Positions 17,760 to 27,538 of a DNA stretch of 64,000 nucleotides are shown here, piece after piece (position 1 is the first letter of the stretch; each line of letters opens with the position of its first letter). Location: assembly GCA_021201735.1 (NCBI GenBank), contig JAJQEJ010000050.1:32075-96074 (forward strand), written 5' to 3'. Position numbers and translations under genes: made by a program. The notes below the pieces were generated by a model. The model did not search any database. It had not been told where the DNA came from and worked only from the letters and a program-made list of their open reading frames with translations. This DNA is from Oscillospiraceae bacterium (lineage in GTDB: Bacteria > Bacillota > Clostridia > Oscillospirales > Oscillospiraceae).

Positions 17760-18359
17760 TTGTTTGATTATCTCAGCGGCACGGTGGCGCACCTTGCGAT
17801 GAACTATGCCGTCATCGACTGCGGCGGGGTGGGCTATGCCTGTCACACCAGCAGCCACACCATCGCTGCACTGCGGGTAAAGGAACAGGGGAAGCTCTTT
17901 ACCCACCTCTATCTGCGGGAGGACGCATGTGTCCTGTATGGTTTTGCGAGCGAAGGGGAGCGGAGCTGTTTTCTAATGCTTCTGTCGGTTTCCGGAGTGG
18001 GGCCGAAGGCGGCGCTCTCCATCCTCTCCTCGGTCACGCCGGAGCAGCTGGCAAGCTGTATCATTCTGGGAGATGACAAGGCGCTCACCGGCGCGCCCGG
18101 CATCGGGAAGAAGATTGCACAGCGGATTATTTTGGAGCTTAAGGATAAGCTCGCAAAAGGGCAGATTGCAACGGGCGGAGAGGCCTATGGCGGCAGCGGC
18201 GTGACGGTCATTCCGGAGAACAAGGCGAGCGAAGCCGCCGCCGCGCTCGCGGTACTCGGCTATGCGCCGAGTGAGATTGCCGCCGCGCTCAAGGGCATCG
18301 AAATGGAACAGCTGGCGCTGGACGAAATTGTGCGGCAAGCACTGAAAAAAATGATATGA
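17760..18359 (+). CDS. ruvA: Holliday junction DNA helicase subunit RuvA
   Basis: Tetrameric junction-binding subunit of the RuvAB branch-migration motor. TTG 17760 is chosen: it gives MFDYLSGTV, matching family N-termini, and AAGGAA precedes it. The OB-fold ([13 protein letters not shown]), the two HhH motifs ([32 protein letters not shown]) and the C-terminal RuvB-contact domain ([15 protein letters not shown]) are present. 199 residues, 25 bp after ruvC. Confidence 0.93.
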   Translation: MFDYLSGTVAHLAMNYAVIDCGGVGYACHTSSHTIAALRVKEQGKLFTHLYLREDACVLYGFASEGERSCFLMLLSVSGVGPKAALSILSSVTPEQLASCIILGDDKALTGAPGIGKKIAQRIILELKDKLAKGQIATGGEAYGGSGVTVIPENKASEAAAALAVLGYAPSEIAAALKGIEMEQLALDEIVRQALKKMI

Positions 18360-18372
18360 GAGGTGGCCTTCC

Positions 18373-19425
18373 GTGAGCATTGATTTTGACGATCATCCGT
18401 TGGAACCCGCGGAGGAGCCGCTCATTACGGCCTCTCTGCTGCAGGAGGACGAGGGGGAATATTCCCTGCGCCCCAAAAATCTGCGTGAATACATCGGTCA
18501 GGAGAGCGCGAAAGAGAACCTCTCTATCTTTATTACGGCTGCGAAAATGAGAGATGAGCCTCTCGACCATGTGCTGCTGCACGGCCCGCCGGGCTTGGGC
18601 AAGACGACCCTTGCCGGTATTATCGCCAATGAGATGGGGGTCAATATGCGTGTGACCTCCGGGCCCGCGATTGAAAAGCCGGGAGATCTGGCGGCGCTCC
18701 TGACAAACCTCAATCCGAACGACATACTCTTTGTGGATGAGATTCACCGCCTAAACCGCGCGGTGGAGGAGATTCTCTATCCCGCGATGGAGGATTACGC
18801 CATCGACATTATTATTGGCAAAGGGCCGTCTGCCAATTCCATCCGTCTGGATTTGCCACGTTTTACCTTAATCGGCGCAACCACCCGCGCCGGGCAGCTC
18901 TCCGCGCCGCTGCGTGACCGCTTCGGCGTGACGCTTCGGCTGGAGCTGTATACGCCGGAGGAACTTACGCTCATCATCACGCGCAGTGCGGGTATATTAA
19001 ACGTCCCCATTGAGGAGCCCGGCGCGCTGGAGATCGCCCGCCGCAGCCGCGGCACACCTCGTATCGCAAACCGCATGCTGCGCCGCGTGCGTGATTTCGC
19101 GCAGGTAAAGGCGGGCGGTGTCATTACCCGCAACGTGGCGGATCGTGCCCTGCAGGCGCTGGAGGTGGACTATCTGGGGCTGGATACCATAGACCGCCGG
19201 ATGCTCGGCAGCATCATTGAAAACTACAACGGAGGCCCTGTGGGACTTGAAACGTTGGCCGCGACCATCAACGAGGAGTCGGTCACGCTCGAAGATGTCT
19301 ACGAGCCGTATTTGATGCAAATCGGCTTTCTGACGCGCACGTCGCGCGGGCGGTGCGTCACCCCAAAGGCATATGACCACCTCGGCATTGCGTATTTCGG
19401 GCAGCAGCAGATGGAGCTATCATAA
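18373..19425 (+). CDS. ruvB: Holliday junction DNA helicase subunit RuvB
   Basis: AAA+ motor driving branch migration. GTG start at 18373 with GAGAGGTGG upstream. Walker [13 protein letters not shown], Walker [12 protein letters not shown], sensor 1 LIGATTRAG, arginine-finger region LRDRFG, and the winged-helix C-terminus ([18 protein letters not shown]) are intact. 350 residues, normal length, 13 bp after ruvA. Confidence 0.96.
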   Translation: MSIDFDDHPLEPAEEPLITASLLQEDEGEYSLRPKNLREYIGQESAKENLSIFITAAKMRDEPLDHVLLHGPPGLGKTTLAGIIANEMGVNMRVTSGPAIEKPGDLAALLTNLNPNDILFVDEIHRLNRAVEEILYPAMEDYAIDIIIGKGPSANSIRLDLPRFTLIGATTRAGQLSAPLRDRFGVTLRLELYTPEELTLIITRSAGILNVPIEEPGALEIARRSRGTPRIANRMLRRVRDFAQVKAGGVITRNVADRALQALEVDYLGLDTIDRRMLGSIIENYNGGPVGLETLAATINEESVTLEDVYEPYLMQIGFLTRTSRGRCVTPKAYDHLGIAYFGQQQMELS

Positions 19426-19452
19426 TAGGGAACAAAGGAGCAATCATATAAC

Positions 19453-20811
19453 ATGGGAAAACTCTTTGGAACAGACGGCATTCGCGGCGTTGTCAACTGC
19501 GGGCTCAATCCGGAGCTTGCGTATCAGGTCGGCTTGGCGGCAGCATACGTGCTCGCGGAAACCCGACAGGGCCGACCGCTCATCTCCATTGGAAAGGACA
19601 CCCGCATCTCATCCGATATGCTGGAGGGGGCGCTGATTGCGGGTCTCTGCGCGGCCGGCGCCGATGTGCTGCATCTCGGCGTTCTGCCGACCCCGGCAGT
19701 GGCCTGGATTACAGCGGAAAACCACGCAGACGCGGGTATTGTCATCTCCGCGTCGCACAATTCATTTGAAGATAACGGCATTAAAATATTTAACGGAGAG
19801 GGGTTTAAGCTCTCCGACGCCATTGAGGGACGCATCGAGAATATGATCTTATCCGACACCCCCATCGCCATGCAATCCCACGGCAATTTGGGGCGCGTGA
19901 TCTACGCCGACCAGAAGGAGATTGAGTGCTATCTAGACCACCTCGCGGACACCGTTGACGAGGATCTGCACGGCCTCAGGGTACTGGTCGACTGCGCAAA
20001 CGGCGCGGCGTCCACCACGGCGCAGCGGCTCTTTGCGCGCTTTCATGACCTGCATGTGGATATCATCAACGCAAAACCCAATGGGATTAATATCAACGAC
20101 GCCTGCGGTTCGACCCATATGGAGATGCTGCGCGCGGGTGTAAAAGCGGGCAGCTATGACCTCGGCCTCGCCTTTGACGGGGACGCCGACCGGTGCCTCG
20201 CCGTGGATGAGACGGGGGAGGACATTGACGGAGACCAGATTATGGCGGTGTGCAGCCTTGCGCTAAAGGAGGCGGGTGCGCTCCCCGGTAACACGCTGGT
20301 CGCCACCGTAATGAGCAACATGGGCCTGCACGTTTTTTGCAGAGAACATGGGATTCATCTGCTCTGTACCGACGTCGGCGACCGCAATGTGCTGGAAAGA
20401 ATGCGCGAAAATGGCTATCACATCGGCGGAGAGCAGTCCGGGCACATGATTTTTCTGGCGCACGCGACGACCGGGGATGGGCAGCTTGCCGCCCTGCACC
20501 TGCTGCAAAATCTCGTTCGCTCTGGGATGAAAGCGTCCGAGCTGGTGGCGGGATGCCGCCGTTATCCGCAGGTGCTCGTGAACGTTAAATTGGCGGACGC
20601 CGCACAGAAAGAGGCTGTCATGCAGTGCCCTGAATTATGTCAGGCGATCGCCGACGAAGACGCGTCACTGCGGGGGAGAGGCCGTGTGCTCGTGCGCCCG
20701 TCCGGCACAGAAAACTTAATTCGTGTGATGGTGGAAGCGGAAACACGGGAAGAAGCGCAAAATTCCGCGAATAAACTGTCAAATTTAATAAACAAATCCA
20801 TAGAAGAATAA
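19453..20811 (+). CDS. glmM: Phosphoglucosamine mutase
   Basis: Converts glucosamine-6-phosphate to glucosamine-1-phosphate for UDP-GlcNAc and wall synthesis. 452 residues starting MGKLFGTDGIRG. The phosphorylated serine is Ser101 in SASHNSFEDNGIK; the metal loop DGDADR and the phosphate-binding RPSGTENLIRVM are present. It sits 27 bp after ruvB, likely in the same operon. Confidence 0.95.
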   Translation: MGKLFGTDGIRGVVNCGLNPELAYQVGLAAAYVLAETRQGRPLISIGKDTRISSDMLEGALIAGLCAAGADVLHLGVLPTPAVAWITAENHADAGIVISASHNSFEDNGIKIFNGEGFKLSDAIEGRIENMILSDTPIAMQSHGNLGRVIYADQKEIECYLDHLADTVDEDLHGLRVLVDCANGAASTTAQRLFARFHDLHVDIINAKPNGININDACGSTHMEMLRAGVKAGSYDLGLAFDGDADRCLAVDETGEDIDGDQIMAVCSLALKEAGALPGNTLVATVMSNMGLHVFCREHGIHLLCTDVGDRNVLERMRENGYHIGGEQSGHMIFLAHATTGDGQLAALHLLQNLVRSGMKASELVAGCRRYPQVLVNVKLADAAQKEAVMQCPELCQAIADEDASLRGRGRVLVRPSGTENLIRVMVEAETREEAQNSANKLSNLINKSIEE

Positions 20812-20839
20812 TATTTGCAAAGTAATGTGCATAAAACAC

Positions 20840-20869
20840 TTGACAAATCCAGATTGAGGAACGTATAAT
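20840..20869 (+). promoter_or_regulatory. Promoter of sigH
   Basis: Consensus TTGACA (20840-20845), 18 bp, consensus TATAAT (20864-20869), about 15 bp before the start codon, implying a very short leader. Confidence 0.8.
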
Positions 20870-20883
20870 AAACAAGGAGTTTT

Positions 20884-21522
20884 ATGATGCAGTATGAAAC
20901 AGTGCCGCATACTTCCCTGACCGATGAGGAATTATGTACGATGACCGCCGCAGGCGATGCATCGGCAGAAGAGACGCTTGTCATGCGCTATTCCCGTCTG
21001 GTGCGGATCTGTTCGCGCCTATACTATCTGGCGGGCGGCGATGGGGAGGATCTGATTCAGGAAGGAATGCTCGGCCTGGTCTCTGCGATCCGCTCGTATG
21101 ACGCGGCACAGGCAGCCAGCTTTCACACCTTCGCTGAAGCCTGTATCAAAAACCGACTCCTTTCCGCTGTCAAGGCGGCAACCCGGAATAAGCACTCACC
21201 ATTGAATCATTATCTATCCTTTGACCCTTCTCTTTTTGACGGGCAGTATGACCAGAGTGTCTATGGTGCAAACCTCCGTCCGGCTGATAATCCGGAGGAT
21301 TTGCTTATTGATAGAGAGGATATTCAGGAGCAGACCACTGCCCTGAAGCGTCGACTGTCCGGTCTGGAAGCACGGATTCTGGATCTGTATCTAATCGGGT
21401 TATCCTATGCCGAAATTGCGGTCGAGATCAACAAATCACCAAAATCTGTTGATAACGCTGTGCAGCGTATTCGACGCAAGGTAGGGCGGCAATTTTCCAC
21501 TGGCGGTACCAGCGAAAGCTGA
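20884..21522 (+). CDS. sigH: RNA polymerase sigma factor, SigH type
   Basis: Sigma-70-family factor like SigH (Spo0H), which in spore-formers directs early sporulation and transition-state genes. Region 2 reads GDGEDLIQEGMLGLVSAIRSYD, and region 4 LSYAEIAVEINKSPKSVDNA, the SigH-type HTH. 212 residues, normal length. ATG 20884 and 20887 are adjacent; AAGGAG at 20874-20879 favours 20887 by spacing. The gene has its own strong promoter. Confidence 0.85.
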   Translation: MMQYETVPHTSLTDEELCTMTAAGDASAEETLVMRYSRLVRICSRLYYLAGGDGEDLIQEGMLGLVSAIRSYDAAQAASFHTFAEACIKNRLLSAVKAATRNKHSPLNHYLSFDPSLFDGQYDQSVYGANLRPADNPEDLLIDREDIQEQTTALKRRLSGLEARILDLYLIGLSYAEIAVEINKSPKSVDNAVQRIRRKVGRQFSTGGTSES

Positions 21523-21600
21523 TCGCAATATTATTTTGATGACCCAGCACGAACGGTATTTTCCGGATTCTGGGCAGACAAGCAAAGAGAGGGTATTATC

Positions 21601-21879
21601 ATGTACGAAGACAAAACTTTGGTATGTAAGGAATGTGGGCAGGAGTTCGTGTTCACCGCCGGTGAGCAGGAGTTCTATGCAGAGCGTGGATTTCAGAATG
21701 AGCCGCAGCGTTGCAAGACCTGCCGCGATTCTCGTAAGGCCATGTCCCGTGGGCCCCGCGAGTACTTTACCGCTACCTGTGCCGCTTGCGGCGGTGAGGC
21801 GAAGGTTCCCTTTGAGCCCAAGTCCGATCGTCCCGTGTATTGCAGCGAGTGCTTTGCACGCATGCGCGAGGAAGGCTAA
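21601..21879 (+). CDS. Small zinc-ribbon protein
   Basis: 92-residue protein with two zinc-ribbon units: CKECG...CKTC at ~9-43 and CAACGG...CSECF at ~60-84, i.e. four CxxC pairs. Related small proteins are widespread in Clostridia; their role is not known to me, though nucleic-acid binding is plausible. GAGAGGG precedes ATG 21601. It lies 78 bp after sigH with a terminator behind it, so it may be cotranscribed with sigH. Confidence 0.8.
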   Translation: MYEDKTLVCKECGQEFVFTAGEQEFYAERGFQNEPQRCKTCRDSRKAMSRGPREYFTATCAACGGEAKVPFEPKSDRPVYCSECFARMREEG

Positions 21880-21896
21880 TTTTAGTTAGCTGAATG

Positions 21897-21950
21897 AACA
21901 GGCTGCCGTATACCAATCTGAAAAGATGGTATGTGGTAGCCTGTTTTTTT
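21897..21950 (+). terminator. Terminator after the zinc-ribbon gene
   Basis: Long stem beginning AACAGGCT (21897-21904) and ending AGCCTGTT (21938-21945), with internal ATACCA/TGGTAT pairing and a T7 tail. Confidence 0.85.
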
Positions 21951-21958
21951 ATTGTCGA

Positions 21959-21987
21959 TTGCATTTACCGCACGTTTGCGGTATGAT
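21959..21987 (+). promoter_or_regulatory. Promoter of nadE
   Basis: TTGCAT (21959-21964), 17 bp, TATGAT (21982-21987). The spacer holds the palindrome ACCGCA-CGTT-TGCGGT, which could be an operator. Confidence 0.6.
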
Positions 21988-22025
21988 ATGGGATAGAATA
22001 CCAACAGAAAACAGGAGGGATATTT

Positions 22026-23942
22026 ATGCGCGACGGTTTCGTGTCGGTTGCGGCCGGTACGCCCCAAATTAAGGTTGCTGATTGCAGACATAACGCGGAG
22101 GTCTGCTTTGCGATGATGCGTGAGGCGGCGGGGCAGGGGGTACGTGTGCTCTGTCTGCCCGAGCTGTGCCTGACAGGGTACACCTGTGGCGATCTCTTTT
22201 TGCAGGATACCCTGCTTTCCGGCGCGGAGGAGGCGCTTGCGACAGTCTTGAAGGCGACGTGCCACCTGGATATGATCACGGCGATTGGGCTGCCGGTGAA
22301 GCAGGGGAACAAGCTATATAACTGCGCCGCTGTTCTGCACCAGGGCACGATTCTGGGCCTTGTGCCGAAGCGCTATTTGCCGAATTACGGCGAATTCTAC
22401 GAAGGGCGCTGGTTTCATCCCGCCCCGGACGAAAACACCGTCATTGACTTTCTGGGGCAGAAGGTCTGTTTTGGCGCGCGGCAGCTGTTCCGGTGTATTT
22501 CCATGCCGGAGCTGACCATTGGCGTCGAGCTGTGCGAGGATTTATGGGCGGTTACCCCGCCATCGAATCGGCTTGCGGAGGCGGGGGCGACGGTAATATT
22601 GAATCTATCCGCATCGGACGAGGTCATTGAAAAGGACAGCTATCGCCTGCAGCTCGTGACAGGCCAGTCGGCACGGCTGGTGTGCGGGTACATTTATGCA
22701 AACGCCGGGGAAGGGGAGTCCACAACCGACTTAGTGTTCGCGGGTCACAACATGATCGCGGAAAACGGTGCGCTGCTTGCGCAGCGCCGGTTTGCCGCAG
22801 GCCTCACGACGGCGGAGCTGGATGTGGCGCGCCTTGTGTACGAGCGGCGGCGAATGAATACCTTCCCGGATCGGCAGGGGGACTGCGCGGTGCAGGCATT
22901 CTCCATGGAGCTCACGGAGACGGCCCTGACGCGCTATATCACTGCCACACCATTCGTTCCGCAGGACGACGCGGAGCGCGACGTGCGCTGTGCGGAAATC
23001 CTGCGTATTTCCGCCTTTGGGCTGAAAACCCGACTGGAGCACACCGGCGCGCAGAGCGTTGTCATTGGTCTTTCCGGCGGGCTTGATTCGACGCTTGCCG
23101 TTTTGATCGCGACCATCGCGATGGGGCTGCTGGGGCGGCCCGTCACCGATATCATCGGGGTTACGATGCCGTGCTTCGGCACGACGGACCGCACGCGCGA
23201 TAATGCCGTCGCGCTCGCAGAGCGGCTGGGCGTGACGTTGCGCCGCATCGATCTATCGCACACGGTGCGTGCACACCTTGCAGACATCGGCCACCCGATG
23301 GAGCAGCATGACGTCACCTTTGAAAACGCGCAGGCGCGGGAGCGCACGCAGGTGCTCATGGATCTCGCCAACCAGACCGGCGGGCTGGTCGTCGGGACGG
23401 GTGACCTGTCTGAACTGGCGCTGGGCTGGGCAACCTATAACGGGGATCACATGTCTATGTACGCGGTCAACGCGTCCATACCAAAGACGCTGGTGCGCCA
23501 TCTGGTGCGCTATGTCTGCCACGACAAGGCGGACGAGGACGCGCGCCTGTCCCATGTCCTTTCGGAAATACTGGATACCCCTGTCTCTCCGGAGCTGCTG
23601 CCTGCCGTGGGCGGGGAAATATCACAGAAGACGGAGGAGCTGGTCGGGCCCTATGAGCTGCACGATTTCTTCCTCTATTACGCCATCCGCTGGGGTTTTT
23701 CACCGCGCAAGGTACTGCGTCTGGCGGAGCATGCGTTTGCCAGAACGTACGAGCGCGCTGTCATCCTCAAGTGGGAAAAGGAATTTTACCGCCGCTTTTT
23801 TGCCCAGCAATTTAAGCGATCCTGCCTGCCGGACGGGCCTAAGGTCGGCTCGGTTACCCTCTCCCCGCGCGGCGACTGGCGGATGCCGTCCGATGCGGTG
23901 GCAAACCTATGGCTTTCTGAGCTGGAGGAATTGGATTTGTGA
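22026..23942 (+). CDS. nadE: Glutamine-dependent NAD+ synthetase
   Basis: Amidates NaAD to NAD+, taking ammonia from glutamine. 638 residues. The N-terminal nitrilase-like glutaminase domain (residues ~1-290) has the Glu (LCLPELCLTGY), Lys (LVPKRYLPNY) and Cys (IGVELCEDLW) sites. The C-terminal synthetase has the P-loop GLSGGLDSTLAVL and GTGDLSELALGW. AGGAGG precedes ATG 22026. The end overlaps the next start by 4 nt. Confidence 0.95.
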   Translation: MRDGFVSVAAGTPQIKVADCRHNAEVCFAMMREAAGQGVRVLCLPELCLTGYTCGDLFLQDTLLSGAEEALATVLKATCHLDMITAIGLPVKQGNKLYNCAAVLHQGTILGLVPKRYLPNYGEFYEGRWFHPAPDENTVIDFLGQKVCFGARQLFRCISMPELTIGVELCEDLWAVTPPSNRLAEAGATVILNLSASDEVIEKDSYRLQLVTGQSARLVCGYIYANAGEGESTTDLVFAGHNMIAENGALLAQRRFAAGLTTAELDVARLVYERRRMNTFPDRQGDCAVQAFSMELTETALTRYITATPFVPQDDAERDVRCAEILRISAFGLKTRLEHTGAQSVVIGLSGGLDSTLAVLIATIAMGLLGRPVTDIIGVTMPCFGTTDRTRDNAVALAERLGVTLRRIDLSHTVRAHLADIGHPMEQHDVTFENAQARERTQVLMDLANQTGGLVVGTGDLSELALGWATYNGDHMSMYAVNASIPKTLVRHLVRYVCHDKADEDARLSHVLSEILDTPVSPELLPAVGGEISQKTEELVGPYELHDFFLYYAIRWGFSPRKVLRLAEHAFARTYERAVILKWEKEFYRRFFAQQFKRSCLPDGPKVGSVTLSPRGDWRMPSDAVANLWLSELEELDL

Positions 23943-24481
23943 ATCAATATTTAAATTTGTTTCTCACCTTTGCCAAAGTCGGTGTAACCACCTTCGGCGG
24001 CGGGTATGCCATGCTGCCCATACTGCAACGTGAGCTGGTGGATAACCGCGGCTGGATTACGGAGGGGGATTTGAACGACTATTTCGCCGTTGCGCAGTGT
24101 ACGCCGGGGGTCATCGCTGTGAATACCGCGACCTTTACCGGCTACCGTATCGCCGGGAATCTGGGCGGTATCGTGGCGACCTTGGGGTTGTGTTTCCCGT
24201 CCATCGTCATCATTGTGATTATCGCAACATTTTTGAGCAATTTTGCGGATATTCCCGCCGTGGGGTATGCGCTTGCGGGCATTCGCGCCGGAGTCTGCGC
24301 CATTATGATACCGGTTGTGATTCGCCTGGCGCGCAACTCCATTGTCGACTGGGCTTCCGGCCTGATCTTTATTGCCGCCGTGGTACTCGCCGCGTTTGTG
24401 GGCCTTTCCCCGATCATTGTGGTGATTCTTGCGGGCGTGTGTGGCTATGTAATACGCACGTTACGCGACCGGCGCAAATAA
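23939..24481 (+). CDS. Half-size chromate transporter (CHR family)
   Basis: Membrane protein with a single CHR domain: FGGGYAMLPILQRELVDNRG, then GDLNDYFAVAQCTPGVIAVN and five to six hydrophobic segments. 180 residues. Starts at GTG 23939, overlapping the nadE stop (GTGA). Short CHR proteins normally come as a tandem gene pair that forms an antiparallel dimer; here only one is seen, with a hairpin and a convergent lysR gene following. It may homodimerise or pair with a distant partner. The exported ion is not certain. Confidence 0.85.
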   Translation: MNQYLNLFLTFAKVGVTTFGGGYAMLPILQRELVDNRGWITEGDLNDYFAVAQCTPGVIAVNTATFTGYRIAGNLGGIVATLGLCFPSIVIIVIIATFLSNFADIPAVGYALAGIRAGVCAIMIPVVIRLARNSIVDWASGLIFIAAVVLAAFVGLSPIIVVILAGVCGYVIRTLRDRRK

Positions 24482-24486
24482 TACAG

Positions 24487-24523
24487 TATGAGGCAGTCTC
24501 TTTTCTAAAAAGACTGCCTCATA
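24487..24523. terminator. Hairpin between nadE operon and lysR
   Basis: Perfect 13-bp stem TATGAGGCAGTCT / AGACTGCCTCATA without a pronounced T run on either side; probably a terminator for the + strand operon. Confidence 0.6.
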
Positions 24524-24556
24524 TGCGCTGTATATAAATTCGACAAAACACGCGAA

Positions 24557-25471
24557 TTAACTTGTCTCAAAGGTCTGCAAGTGCTCATTATTTAAGGGAA
24601 TATCAAAGTATTCAAACATGAAATTGCGAAAAGATTTTGCAATTTCCGAAAGGTGCGCGTTCTTTTTACAGCACATCAGTATGGTCTGGCTCTTGATGAT
24701 GTCTTCAATGTTAACTAATTTTACCCTACTGTCCGTCAGATACTCCGACACATTACCTTCCGGGGCGAAGCCAATCGCCATGCCTTCCGCTATGAGTTGC
24801 TTTTGGGAAATGGTACTGGTCGTTGTAAAGCGGATATGCGGCATAAACCCGGCCTGCTGGCATAGGCGAATGGTCGCATCATAAACGCGCTTAGTGCTAT
24901 TGAGCAATATGAATGGCTCCTCCTTAATTTCATGCAGTCTGACGGAGCCGCGACTTGCAAGCGGATGATCCGCGGGCAAGAATAACGCCATTTTTTCTTC
25001 CAAAATAGGTATACCATTACATTGTGGAGCCGCCCCGTTGTCTGGGCAAATAATCATGTCAAATGCCGAGACATCTGTGTTTTCTGAGAGCTCATTTTGA
25101 CAATTGATGGATATTTGCACCTTTGGATTGCTTTCGGCAAATAGTTTTAACGGTTCCAGAATGAGTGAATGCGACACAAAAACACCGATGGACAATTTCC
25201 CGAAATTCTGCTCGGAAAGTCCTGTGACGATCGTGGTTGTGGCATAGAGATGATTGAGTACTTTCTGCGCCCCAGTGAGAAATATCTTTCCTTTTTCGTT
25301 CAGGAAAATTCTATTTCCAATACGATCAAAGAGTGGGGTATTGAGTTCCTCCTCTAATTTGTGTATAGTCTTGGAGAGGGCAGGCTGTGAGACATGGAGG
25401 ACTTGGGAGGCTTGTGAGAGGCTCTGCGCTTCGGCCACCTGAACAAAGTACCGTAATTGCGTCAATTCCAT
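24557..25471 (-). CDS. LysR-family transcriptional regulator
   Basis: N-terminal winged HTH (LRYFVQVAEAQSLSQASQVL, then HVSQPALSKTIHKLEEEL) and a periplasmic-binding-like effector domain. 304 residues. ATG 25471 is chosen with AGGAGG 7 nt upstream; ATG 25477 touches the ribosome binding site. It lies 91 bp downstream of a class II aldolase gene in the same direction, so it may regulate that gene; the inducer is unknown. Confidence 0.9.
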   Translation of the reverse strand: MELTQLRYFVQVAEAQSLSQASQVLHVSQPALSKTIHKLEEELNTPLFDRIGNRIFLNEKGKIFLTGAQKVLNHLYATTTIVTGLSEQNFGKLSIGVFVSHSLILEPLKLFAESNPKVQISINCQNELSENTDVSAFDMIICPDNGAAPQCNGIPILEEKMALFLPADHPLASRGSVRLHEIKEEPFILLNSTKRVYDATIRLCQQAGFMPHIRFTTTSTISQKQLIAEGMAIGFAPEGNVSEYLTDSRVKLVNIEDIIKSQTILMCCKKNAHLSEIAKSFRNFMFEYFDIPLNNEHLQTFETS

Positions 25472-25562
25472 GACCATCCTCCTGACGATTTAAATATTCG
25501 TTGAAACAGCATTAGTATACACTATTTTTTGAAAAAATGCAAATCACGCCGACAGGCGTATT

Positions 25563-26204
25563 CTATTTTCGATACTGGGAAAATGCCTTTCTCGCACCGG
25601 CCATCTCGGCAGAGGAGAGCAGTACACCGCCGCCCGCAAGGCGGGTGTAGTAGGTGAGCTGGGCAACAAATTCCATCTGCTGCGCCACATCAAACGCAAA
25701 GGACAGTGTGCCGCCGACCGCCAGAAGGCCATGGTTACCCAGCAGGCATGCGTTCACCTCGTTACCCATCGCCGCCCACGCCGCTTCCGCCAGTTCTGGG
25801 GTGCCGAAGGGATGGTAGCGCGTACAGGGCACCTCGTGTCCTGCATAGGCAATCAGATAGTGAATCTGTTCAATGGACCAATGCATGCAGGAGAGAACAG
25901 TTGCAAAAAGGGAGTGGGTATGCACCACGGCCCCAACGTCGGGACGGTTTCGATAGAGGATACAGTGCAAATCAAGTTCGCTGGAGGGCTTGCGGCTACC
26001 GTCTACAATTGTGCCGTCAGGGTCGAGAATGACCACATCCTCCGGGCTGGTTGCAAAATAATCCATGCCGGACGGGCTGATGGCAAGCAGGTTTTTTGAC
26101 CTGTCAAAAACGCTGATATTACCAAAGGTACCGGTGCTGAGCCTGGAGGTCACCAGTTTTTTCCCGTATTCTACCACTTGCTCGCGTTGCTCCTGCAGCA
26201 GCAT
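25563..26204 (-). CDS. Class II aldolase (fuculose-phosphate aldolase / AraD family)
   Basis: Zinc-dependent aldolase or epimerase of sugar phosphates. Zinc ligands are visible as His95 and His97 in VVHTHS and His158 in GNHG; Glu76 in SSELDLH is the catalytic acid/base. The substrate loop TGTFGNIS is conserved. 213 residues, typical of FucA-like enzymes; exact substrate unresolved since no kinase or isomerase is adjacent. Start ATG 26204 follows AAGGAG. Confidence 0.88.
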   Translation of the reverse strand: MLLQEQREQVVEYGKKLVTSRLSTGTFGNISVFDRSKNLLAISPSGMDYFATSPEDVVILDPDGTIVDGSRKPSSELDLHCILYRNRPDVGAVVHTHSLFATVLSCMHWSIEQIHYLIAYAGHEVPCTRYHPFGTPELAEAAWAAMGNEVNACLLGNHGLLAVGGTLSFAFDVAQQMEFVAQLTYYTRLAGGGVLLSSAEMAGARKAFSQYRK

Positions 26205-26240
26205 GTCGCATCCACTCCTTTTTTGATTCTTTCTTCAAAA

Positions 26241-26269
26241 AGCATACGGGATTTGTGCAAATAAGTCAA
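26241..26269 (-). promoter_or_regulatory. Promoter of the aldolase gene
   Basis: Minus strand: TTGACT (26269-26264), 17 bp, TATGCT (26246-26241). It is back-to-back with the promoter at 26278-26306. Confidence 0.65.
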
Positions 26270-26277
26270 TCCCAAGA

Positions 26278-26306
26278 TTGACATGCCTGCAAAAGAGCCA
26301 TAAAAT
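26278..26306 (+). promoter_or_regulatory. Promoter of the DUF815 ATPase gene
   Basis: Consensus TTGACA (26278-26283), 17 bp, TAAAAT (26301-26306). Confidence 0.75.
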
Positions 26307-26338
26307 ATAGGAAGTCATGAAAAGAGAGGAAGAACACA

Positions 26339-27538
26339 ATGGAATGGGAACGACTGGCGTGTCAACTGCGCTGCGTGTCGGCGTATCAGAACATTGCGGG
26401 GACAGAGCGCATGCACACCTATCTCGTGCTTTTGGATGCACTTGTAGCGGGGGACGGTGCCACTGCGGCGCAGGCATACACAAAGATTTTTTATGCACTG
26501 CATCAGGAGGGGTATCCGGGCATGGGTGCATGGCTCTATGACAAGCTGCGGTATGAGCGCGCGCCGTTTCCCGACATGCTGGAGCGCGGCGACACGGATT
26601 CGGCACTGACCGCCGCGGCGGAGCAGGATATTGCCTGTTTTGTCGCCATAGCGGAGCTCGATGCCGCCGCGGTCAAAAAGCGCATTACGGAAACAGTTTC
26701 ACCCGTTATGGCCCAGACGGTTGCCGCTTTGCCGCTCTGGGAACGCGGCGCGCCCTTTGACTATGCGCAGCTGATGGAGTTCTATCGCCGCAACGGCGCG
26801 GGACTCTTTGCCCAAAGCCGCGCGTTTCTCTGGCAGGCGGGGCGGCTGCTGCCGGTGAAGGAGCCGGACTGTCCCGCTGAGGAGGCGCTGCTCGGCTACG
26901 AAATGCAGCGTGAGCAGGTCGTCGCCAACACGCGCGGGCTGCTCGCGGGTCACATGGTCAACAATGTGCTCCTGTTCGGCGACAGCGGAACGGGCAAATC
27001 GGTCACGGTAAAGCATCTGCTCAGCATTCCGGAATTTACAGACTTACGCCTGATCGAGGTGCAGCGCGAGGAGCTCGGCGATCTGCCCGACCTCATCCGC
27101 ATGCTGCGCGGCAGACGCTATAAATTCATCCTGTTTATCGACGATTTGGCCTTTGATCAGGACGACCGCACCTATTCCATGCTCAAAACCGTACTGGAGG
27201 GCGGGCTGGAGCCGCGCCCTGCCAACGTCGCGGTGTACGCCACATCCAACCGTCGGCATCTGGTGCGTCAGACCTTCTCCGACCGGCGCGGGGACGAGGT
27301 GGACGCTTCAGAGACGATACAGGAAAAAACGTCACTCTCCGACCGCTTCGGCCTGCGCATTCCGTTCCTGTCCCTTAATAAGGCAGAGTTTCTCAGCCTG
27401 ACGGAGCGCATGGCGGAGTGCAGCGGCATTCAGATGGACGCGGAGGAATTGCGCGCCCTTGCGGTGCGGTGGGATATGCATCATCCGGGCCGAACGCCAA
27501 GGATTGCGCGGCAGTTTATCGCAAGCTTGACGATTTAG
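26339..27538 (+). CDS. DUF815-family AAA+ ATPase
   Basis: 399-residue P-loop protein. The N-terminal ~180 residues are alpha-helical and family-specific. The ATPase core has Walker A LLFGDSGTGKSVTVK, Walker B KFILFIDDLAFDQDD and sensor-1-like VAVYATSNRRHLV, matching DUF815 proteins. Their cellular role is not established. ATG 26339 follows GAGAGGA. Its stop overlaps the convergent gene's stop by 4 bp. Confidence 0.88.
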   Translation: MEWERLACQLRCVSAYQNIAGTERMHTYLVLLDALVAGDGATAAQAYTKIFYALHQEGYPGMGAWLYDKLRYERAPFPDMLERGDTDSALTAAAEQDIACFVAIAELDAAAVKKRITETVSPVMAQTVAALPLWERGAPFDYAQLMEFYRRNGAGLFAQSRAFLWQAGRLLPVKEPDCPAEEALLGYEMQREQVVANTRGLLAGHMVNNVLLFGDSGTGKSVTVKHLLSIPEFTDLRLIEVQREELGDLPDLIRMLRGRRYKFILFIDDLAFDQDDRTYSMLKTVLEGGLEPRPANVAVYATSNRRHLVRQTFSDRRGDEVDASETIQEKTSLSDRFGLRIPFLSLNKAEFLSLTERMAECSGIQMDAEELRALAVRWDMHHPGRTPRIARQFIASLTI

